From the NCBI GenBank assembly GCA_022819945.1, contig JAJEGI010000092.1, positions 1 to 37,249 on the forward strand: DNA of 37,249 nt, given 5' to 3'. Origin of the DNA: Candidatus Poribacteria bacterium. Its GTDB lineage: Bacteria > Poribacteria > WGA-4E > WGA-3G. The notes beneath the pieces were generated by a model, which worked only from the letters and a program-made list of their open reading frames with translations, was not told where the DNA came from and made no database searches. Position numbers and translations under genes: made by a program. Shown here piece by piece: positions 31,594-37,249 of this stretch (the stretch's first letter is position 1; every line of letters begins with the position of its first letter).

Positions 31594-34266
31594 ATGTCCG
31601 AACCTGCTCACAATCTGTTCAATACACACCGATCCCTTGAAGGCGAGGGGGTTGCGTGTACCTATTATTCACTGCTTGCCTTAGCGGAAGCCGGTATTGG
31701 TTCAATATCCACTTTGCCCGTCAGCCTCCGCATCTTACTTGAATCGTTATTACGCAATTACGACGGACACCAAATCACAGAAGACGATGTTGCAAATTTG
31801 GCAAACTGGGATGCGCGTTCTCCAAAAGCCGCAGAGATTCCGTTCAAACCCGCACGCGTGGTTGCACAGGATTTCACAGGTGTCCCGCTTGTCGTCGATA
31901 TTGCGGCGATGCGTTCCGCTGTCGCGGAACTCGGTGGTGACGCGAGCTTGATAGAACCGCTCGTCCCTGTCGATTTAGTCATTGACCACTCTATCCAAGT
32001 TGATGCGTACGGTTCAGAAAACGCGTTCCTGTTCAATACCCAACGTGAGTTTGAGCGTAACAAGGAACGTTATGAATTCCTGAAATGGGGACAGCAGGCA
32101 TTTGAAAAATTCAATATTATCCCACCCTCTATCGGTATCGTGCATCAGGTGAATCTGGAATACCTCGCGAAAGTCGTTATGACAGAGGCTTCACTCGCCT
32201 ATCCTGATACCGTCGTCGGGACCGATTCACATACGACGATGATTAACGGTTTAGGTATCGTCGGATGGGGTGTTGGCGGTATTGAAGCGGAAGCAGCGAT
32301 GTTAGGGCAGCCTGTCTATATCCTGACACCGGAGGTGCTCGGCGTTCATCTCAAAGGCGAACTGCAAGAAGGCGTTACCGCAACGGATCTGGTCTTAACT
32401 GTGACGCAACGTCTCAGAGCCGCTGCAGTTGTCGGTAAATTCGTCGAGTTCTTTGGTGAAGGTGTAGAGGCACTCTCCTTACCTGACCGTGCGACGATCT
32501 CTAACATGTGTCCTGAATACGGTGCGACGATCGGATTCTTCCCACCCGACGCTGAGACGATGCAATACCTTCGCCTCACAGGACGCGACGAAGCACACGT
32601 TGACACAGTAGAGGCTTATCTGAAAGCGCAGGATCTGTTCGGTATCCCGCGACTCGGAGATGTGGAATACTCCGATGTGCTTGAAATAGACCTCGGAGAT
32701 ATTGAACCGAGTGTCGCAGGACCGAAACGACCGCAAGATCGAATCGCCTTGTCGGATGTCAAACAGACATTTAATGAACTCCTTACACTTCCTGTCGCAG
32801 AAGATGGATTCGGTGTGACAGAAGACACACGCGATAGCGATGGCATAACCCACGGTTCCGTTGTTATCTCCGCGATTACAAGCTGCACAAATACGAGTAA
32901 CCCATCCGTAATGATCGGTGCGGGGCTGCTTGCCAAAAAAGCCGTTGAAAAAGGATTACGTGTTCCCGATCACGTCAAGACGAGTTTGGCACCCGGTTCC
33001 CGTGTCGTAACGGAATATCTACAGAATACGGGTTTATTACCCTATCTTGAAGCGCTCGGCTATAACGTTGTAGGTTACGGTTGCACAACTTGTATCGGGA
33101 ACAGCGGCCCGTTGAATGACGTGGTTCAAGCGGCGATAGATGCGAAGAACCTCGTCACCGCCAGTGTTTTGAGTGGCAACCGAAATTTTGAAGCGCGGGT
33201 GCATCCAGAGATAAAAGCCAACTTCCTGATGTCGCCGCCACTTGTCGTCGCTTTCGGGATCGCAGGACGGATTGATATTGATCTCGCTACGGAACCTGTT
33301 GGACACAACGATGCGGGTGAAGCGGTTTACCTAAAAGACATCTGGCCCACGCGGCAAGAGATTGCAGAGATGATTGGTGCAGCGGTTGATCGACGGACGT
33401 TCAAAGAGATGTATGAAGCGATCGGTAACCAAGCACCGGAATGGGAAGACCTTGCAGGCGCGACGGGTGTTCTCTATCCGTGGAACGAGCGAAGCACTTA
33501 TGTCCAGCATCCACCCTTCTTTGAAGGCTTTTCACGTGAACCGGCTCCGATCTCGGATGTTATAGACGCGCGAATTCTGGGTATCTTTGGAAATTCAGTC
33601 ACGACTGACCACATCTCGCCAGCAGGGGCAATCGCGGCAGAAAGTCCGGCAGGACGTTATCTCCAAGAACATGGTGTTGACACACGGGACTTCAATACTT
33701 ACGGGTCCAGACGTGGCAACGACCGGGTGATGAGTCGCGGCACATTTGCCAACCGCCGTGTTCGTAACCTCATGACCCCGGATGTGGAAGGTGGGTTCAC
33801 TGTTCAGTATCCAGAGGAGACGCGGACGACGATTTACGAAGCAGCACTCCACTATCAAGAAAACAGTGTGCCAACTGTCATCTTTGCCGGACAGGACTAC
33901 GGCATGGGGAGTTCCCGCGACTGGGCAGCGAAGGGACCGAAACTCTTGGGGGTCAAAGCGGTTGTCGTGGAGAGTTATGAACGTATCCATCGCAGCAATC
34001 TCATCGGTATGGGGGTCTTACCGTTGCAGTTCAAAGCCGGTGAGAATGTGCAAACGCTGAACCTTGACGGTAGTGAGATTATCAGTATCACAGGGTTCGC
34101 CGATGATCTCCAACCCGGACAGATAGCGACAATGAAGATTGTTCGCGCAAATGGTGAAACACAGACGACGGAATTGTTAATCAGAATTGATTCGCCAATA
34201 GAAGTGGAATACTACAAACACGGCGGGATCCTGGATTATGTGATTCGGAATTTCTTGTCTGCATAG
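31594..34266 (+). CDS. acnA: Aconitate hydratase A
   Basis: The 890-aa enzyme of the TCA cycle isomerises citrate and isocitrate through a [4Fe-4S] cluster. The full family length is present. The cluster ligands are Cys431 (in [12 protein letters not shown]), Cys497 and Cys500 (in [14 protein letters not shown]), in the spacing of E. coli AcnA (435, 501, 504). Other signatures seen are [20 protein letters not shown] (about residues 209-228), [19 protein letters not shown] and the C-terminal-domain [20 protein letters not shown] 31594 follows AAGGAG. Its length and SCTNTS motif fit the AcnA/IRP branch rather than AcnB. The gene is a single-gene unit with its own promoter, and no regulatory RNA motif such as an IRE is seen. 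Confidence 0.97.
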   Translation: MSEPAHNLFNTHRSLEGEGVACTYYSLLALAEAGIGSISTLPVSLRILLESLLRNYDGHQITEDDVANLANWDARSPKAAEIPFKPARVVAQDFTGVPLVVDIAAMRSAVAELGGDASLIEPLVPVDLVIDHSIQVDAYGSENAFLFNTQREFERNKERYEFLKWGQQAFEKFNIIPPSIGIVHQVNLEYLAKVVMTEASLAYPDTVVGTDSHTTMINGLGIVGWGVGGIEAEAAMLGQPVYILTPEVLGVHLKGELQEGVTATDLVLTVTQRLRAAAVVGKFVEFFGEGVEALSLPDRATISNMCPEYGATIGFFPPDAETMQYLRLTGRDEAHVDTVEAYLKAQDLFGIPRLGDVEYSDVLEIDLGDIEPSVAGPKRPQDRIALSDVKQTFNELLTLPVAEDGFGVTEDTRDSDGITHGSVVISAITSCTNTSNPSVMIGAGLLAKKAVEKGLRVPDHVKTSLAPGSRVVTEYLQNTGLLPYLEALGYNVVGYGCTTCIGNSGPLNDVVQAAIDAKNLVTASVLSGNRNFEARVHPEIKANFLMSPPLVVAFGIAGRIDIDLATEPVGHNDAGEAVYLKDIWPTRQEIAEMIGAAVDRRTFKEMYEAIGNQAPEWEDLAGATGVLYPWNERSTYVQHPPFFEGFSREPAPISDVIDARILGIFGNSVTTDHISPAGAIAAESPAGRYLQEHGVDTRDFNTYGSRRGNDRVMSRGTFANRRVRNLMTPDVEGGFTVQYPEETRTTIYEAALHYQENSVPTVIFAGQDYGMGSSRDWAAKGPKLLGVKAVVVESYERIHRSNLIGMGVLPLQFKAGENVQTLNLDGSEIISITGFADDLQPGQIATMKIVRANGETQTTELLIRIDSPIEVEYYKHGGILDYVIRNFLSA

Positions 34267-34299
34267 TTCTGAATGATTCTAAACATTTATGAAATATAG

Positions 34300-34329
34300 T
34301 TGACATCTGCTCATAGAATATGTTATCAT
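34300..34329 (+). promoter_or_regulatory. Sigma70-like promoter of the 55-aa basic protein gene
   Basis: A perfect TTGACA (34300-34305) is followed 18 nt later by TATCAT (34324-34329; TTATCA at 17 nt also fits). It lies 92 nt upstream of the small gene, in the AT-rich spacer after acnA. Confidence 0.55.
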
Positions 34330-34421
34330 TCGTTTATAAAGAGGTTCAATTTTCCATAATCTACATGATAATCTGTTCTGTTGATAGAGCGAGTTTTTTA
34401 GTAAAGAGGAGGTAAATCTAA

Positions 34422-34589
34422 ATGGCACGTAAAAGAGCTGTGACTACCCAAGTTGGTCGCGATTCGAAAACGGGTAGGTTTATACCTATAAAGGAAGCCA
34501 AAAGGCGCAAAAGTACCGCGGTAGTTGAGACGATTAAGCAAAGCGGAAAAGCTAAGTGTGCTGCCTCTCGTCGTGGCGGTCTTTCTTAG
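34422..34589 (+). CDS. Small basic protein with RDSKTGRFI motif (55 aa)
   Basis: The short frame from ATG 34422 has an excellent ribosome-binding site (AGAGGAGGT, 34405-34413) and ends at TAG 34587-34589. It encodes 55 residues with net strong positive charge. The central part reads GRDSKTGRFIPIKEAKRRK, then STAVVETIK. This RDxxTGRFxxxxxAxxxxxTTVxE pattern is familiar to me from a widespread family of tiny proteins found near phage, toxin or accessory genes, whose function I do not know. The clear promoter and ribosome-binding site support it as a real gene despite its length. It precedes the FRG-TPR gene by 222 nt, in the same orientation. Confidence 0.72.
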   Translation: MARKRAVTTQVGRDSKTGRFIPIKEAKRRKSTAVVETIKQSGKAKCAASRRGGLS

Positions 34590-34811
34590 CAGTTATAACG
34601 TGATGTTATAGTAGTGCACGCGGGGTTTCAAAAGCAATTTTAGCCTGCTCTCTCTGAATCGTCCATTTTATGATTCTTTCATTTAGAAACCTGTTAATTT
34701 CCACAAAAATAGTCATTTACAACATGGACAACTAAAACCCTATTGATCTGTAAAATTCAACTGATCATCTGGCTTCTGTAAAAAGCAGTATCTGGGGCAA
34801 ATTGAAGAAAT

Positions 34812-36326
34812 ATGCCTGACCAATCCAATACCTTAGATAATTTCCTATGTAATGTCAGGGATATCATCCGCGAAATAGAGGAAAAATCTGTCTCTGGAGA
34901 CTACATTTACCGCGGTGAACCTGAACACCATGAAGAATCACCATACTACGGGAAAATCTGCTCAAGCCTCTATCGTCAATACGCTCGAATTGAGGCAGAT
35001 GAGTTTGATATAGAGATTATCCAGGAAGAGATTCTAGCAGAGGCTGAAGGATATAGTCACGAAACAGATGATCCCCTTGAAATCCTAACACAACTTCAAC
35101 ACTATGGTGGTAAAACTAATCTAATTGATTTTACTACAGATCATCTCATTGCTCTCTTCTTTGCTTGTGATCGCTCTGACTCTCTTAAGGAAGATGGTAG
35201 GCTGATTCTCTTCAAGAGAAGCGAGGATCGAAAAGACCTGATTTTGATTCCTCGAAATCCGAGGAATCGCGTTATCGCGCAGAAGAGTGTATTTGTTCAA
35301 CATCCAGCCGGTTTCCTTAGCCCGGAAGACGTAGAGATAATTACAATTCCGGCGCGGCTTAAACAACCACTGTTAATCTACTTGCGAAAGTACCATGGAA
35401 TATCCACTGAAAGTATCTACAATGATCTCCATGGGTTTATTATAAATCAACGCTTTCATGAGAGTGCTTACTTGGAATTTCATAGAGGCTTAACCGCTCA
35501 ATTAAAAGCAGACGAGGCAGAGACTTCCGAGGGCAAACAGGCTGCGTATGAAAAAGCTGTTGTCCATTATTCAAGAGCTTTGAAACTGAAACCGGATCTT
35601 CCTGATGCCCTTATCCATCGCGCAGTTGCTTATTTTGAACTGCGCGATTTTAGTCCTGCCCTTGCTGACTTTAGTAAAATGATAGAACTTGATCCTGACA
35701 ATGCTGATACCTATGTCATTCGTGGGGATGCCTATTTAGGAAAAGGTGATTTTAACCTTGCCATGAAAGATTATCAGAAGGCAATAGAATTAAATCCTGA
35801 TGATGCTAAAGCGTATATCTATCGCGGTGTTGCTTATCTTGAACAGGAAAATCCAAATTCCGCTCTCGCAGACTTTAACAAAGCAATAGAATTAAATCCT
35901 GATGACGCTGATGCCTATATCATTCGGGGTGTTGCTTACCTTGAGCAAGGCGATTTTAATCTTGCTCTTGCAGACTTTGACAATACAATAGAACTGAATC
36001 CTGATAATGCCAATGTTTATTTTATTCGTGGTGACGCTTATTTTGGGATAGGTGATTTTGAGCGTGCCATTGAAAATTATAATCGAGCAATAGAACTAAA
36101 TCCTAAAGATGCCGAAGCATATTATAATCTTGGACTTGTTTGGATGCAAAGGCAAAATTGGCAGGAGGGAAAATTAAATCTGACTGTTGCCAAAATCCTG
36201 AAAGCAGATATTGTTTCTAAATTCCATAATACTTATGAAAGCATTGCAGATTTTGAACAGCAAAACGATATTGACTTGCCCGAAGACATTGCAACAATGT
36301 TAACAGCATCAGGAACTTTCCAATGA
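34812..36326 (+). CDS. FRG-domain protein with C-terminal TPR array
   Basis: The 504-aa protein has an N-terminal FRG domain (about 24-215). Its signature is IYRGE (32-36), then QLQHYGGKTNLIDFT (94-108), which matches the (Q)HYGxPTxLxDxT motif, and SVFVQHPAGFLSPED with a terminal LHGFIINQR. FRG domains are of unsettled activity and are often found in accessory and defence-like genes. Residues about 227-470 are roughly six 34-residue TPRs, many of the canonical AIELNPDDADAY type. No signal peptide, so cytoplasmic. ATG 34812 has only a weak ribosome-binding site. The gene is richer in A and T than the window average, and it overlaps the next gene by ATGA, so the two are translated as a unit. 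Confidence 0.82.
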   Translation: MPDQSNTLDNFLCNVRDIIREIEEKSVSGDYIYRGEPEHHEESPYYGKICSSLYRQYARIEADEFDIEIIQEEILAEAEGYSHETDDPLEILTQLQHYGGKTNLIDFTTDHLIALFFACDRSDSLKEDGRLILFKRSEDRKDLILIPRNPRNRVIAQKSVFVQHPAGFLSPEDVEIITIPARLKQPLLIYLRKYHGISTESIYNDLHGFIINQRFHESAYLEFHRGLTAQLKADEAETSEGKQAAYEKAVVHYSRALKLKPDLPDALIHRAVAYFELRDFSPALADFSKMIELDPDNADTYVIRGDAYLGKGDFNLAMKDYQKAIELNPDDAKAYIYRGVAYLEQENPNSALADFNKAIELNPDDADAYIIRGVAYLEQGDFNLALADFDNTIELNPDNANVYFIRGDAYFGIGDFERAIENYNRAIELNPKDAEAYYNLGLVWMQRQNWQEGKLNLTVAKILKADIVSKFHNTYESIADFEQQNDIDLPEDIATMLTASGTFQ

Positions 36327-37249
36327 AAGACCAGAACAAACCATTATGGCATCTCTTTATAGTGGCATTTACAGTGTTGTTCTGCTTAACAAATAGCACT
36401 AATGCTCAAACTGTGCCAGAGATTGCTCAAAAAGCGTTAGCCTCTACAGTGTACTTGGAAATGCAGGATAGTAATGGCGTGACATTCGGATTTGGCAGTG
36501 GATTTTTCGTCCGCGAAAACCTAATTGCTACTAACTATCACGTTATCAAGGGGGCGATGTACGGTACAGCAAAGTTAGTTGGCAAATCCACAACATATAC
36601 CATTGAAGGTGTTACAGCGACTGACAAGACAAACGATCTCGCTATCCTAAAAGTCACAGCGTACGGAACTAAACCTCTTCCGCTTGGTGATAGCGATATC
36701 GTTCGCATTGGTGAGGCAGTGTATGTCGCAGGTAATCCAAAAGGTCTGGAAGGAACATTCTCAAACGGTATTATCAGCAGCCTTCGCGATACCTCTACAA
36801 AAGAGCGTCTTCAGATGACAGCCCCGATTTCTCCCGGAAGCAGTGGCGGTCCCGTGCTAAATAGTAAAGGTAAGGTTATCGGAGTTTCTTTTCTGACGCT
36901 TGTAGGTGGGCAAAATCTCAATTTTGCTATTTCTGTAAACCTTCTTAAGAAATTGCTTGATCGATCAGGCCCAGTGATGCCTTTCACACATGTGGATCCT
37001 GTCCGGTTTGCCGAGGTCTATTTCAGATGGGGAAAAGAAAAATACAAATTAGGCGACTATAAAAATGCTATTACCGATTATGACATGGCCATACGGTTAA
37101 ATCCTGATCACGCTGACGCATACAGCAATCGAGGCAATGTGAAGTATGATCTTGGAGAGTATAATGCTGCTATTGCCGATTACGATATAGCTATACGGTT
37201 AAATCCTGATCACGCTGACGCATACAGCAATCGAGGCAATGTGAAGTAT
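36323..37249 (+). CDS. Secreted trypsin-like serine protease with TPR repeats, 3' end cut by window edge
   Basis: The frame starts at ATG 36323, overlapping the previous stop as ATGA, and is open for 309 codons to the window end. A signal peptide is present (WHLFIVAFTVLFCLTNS, then cleavage near TNAQT). The trypsin-like domain has the complete triad His73 (TNYHVI), Asp105 (NDLAILKV) and Ser174 (PGSSGGP). It belongs to the HtrA-like S1C fold but without a visible PDZ. From about residue 226 it carries TPRs of the DYKNAITDYDMAIRLNPDHADAY kind, which continue out of the window with exact DNA repeats. The upstream FRG protein has closely similar TPRs. Because this one is exported and FRG-TPR is not, direct contact is unproven. 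Confidence in the protease part is high. Confidence 0.85.
   Translation, partial: MKDQNKPLWHLFIVAFTVLFCLTNSTNAQTVPEIAQKALASTVYLEMQDSNGVTFGFGSGFFVRENLIATNYHVIKGAMYGTAKLVGKSTTYTIEGVTATDKTNDLAILKVTAYGTKPLPLGDSDIVRIGEAVYVAGNPKGLEGTFSNGIISSLRDTSTKERLQMTAPISPGSSGGPVLNSKGKVIGVSFLTLVGGQNLNFAISVNLLKKLLDRSGPVMPFTHVDPVRFAEVYFRWGKEKYKLGDYKNAITDYDMAIRLNPDHADAYSNRGNVKYDLGEYNAAIADYDIAIRLNPDHADAYSNRGNVKY
37091..37249 (+). repeat. Exact tandem DNA repeat coding for TPRs
   Basis: The 57 nt 37091-37147 are repeated identically at 37193-37249, where the window ends, so the match may go on. The period is 102 nt, exactly one 34-residue TPR. The in-between sequence differs, which points to recent duplication or conversion of the TPR unit, a known way for such arrays to expand or contract. 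Confidence 0.85.

Noticed and set aside
34592..34612. TATAAC/GTTATA stem after the 55-aa gene as a terminator
   Set aside because: Only 6 AT-rich base pairs and no following T-run.
1..37249. CRISPR array, rRNA or tRNA genes, phage genes and transposases
   Set aside because: I looked through the intergenic gaps and coding frames and saw no evenly spaced repeat-spacer pattern, cloverleaf, rRNA block or recombinase.

Overview
The window looks like chromosomal DNA from a diderm, mesophilic bacterium with moderate GC, Shine-Dalgarno-led genes and sigma70-type promoters. Lipoproteins, an outer-membrane PorV-like barrel and periplasmic proteases imply an outer membrane. The mixture (CBM9-like secreted protein, archaeal-style tRNA G10 methyltransferase, futalosine-pathway MqnD, DRG-type TGS GTPase, FlgD-like C-terminal domains on secreted peptidases, GGACTTACGCA interspersed repeats) reminds me of Candidatus Poribacteria or a neighbouring uncultured phylum. 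That placement is an inference from gene content, not a measured phylogeny.

Layout. 1-1796 (minus): an edge-truncated DNA methyltransferase, a small membrane protein and a secreted CBM9-like protein. 2139-7703 (plus): ftsH-folP-acpS, then a PorV-like outer-membrane protein, a YigZ/IMPACT protein and a GcvH-like protein that lacks the lipoyl lysine. 7712-8653 (minus): a Trm11-like RNA methyltransferase, divergent from mqnD and a small hypothetical gene. 9923-10795 (minus): an SdiA-regulated-type beta-propeller. 10987-19703 (plus): a beta/gamma-crystallin and amidotransferase-like fusion, a giant flotillin-like SPFH protein with 25 eleven-residue repeats, a zinc-finger/beta-sandwich chimera, an M6 metalloprotease and a lipoprotein, closed by a strong terminator. 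19822-25085 (minus): DinG-type helicase, HtrA lipoprotein protease and an M28 peptidase. 25229-34266 (plus): DRG-like GTPase, TonB-like/VWA protein, M20 amidohydrolase, secreted TPR protein and aconitase. 34267-37249 (plus): a more AT-rich accessory block with a 55-aa basic protein, an FRG-TPR protein, and a translationally coupled secreted trypsin-like protease with TPRs that runs off the right edge.

Themes. Much of the window concerns the envelope and protein quality control: FtsH, HtrA, M6 and M28 peptidases, SPFH scaffold, PorV-like barrel and secreted TPR protein. The M6 and M28 peptidases carry related C-terminal domains that may be sorting or anchoring modules. Several proteins keep their family fold but have lost a signature residue: GcvH lysine, M28 bridging aspartate, DinG first iron-sulfur cysteine, FtsH HEAGH glycine, DRG G4 lysine. 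The best candidates for something undescribed are the FRG-TPR plus trypsin-TPR pair at the right end, the hendecad-repeat SPFH protein with its neighbours, and the lysine-less GcvH homologue.
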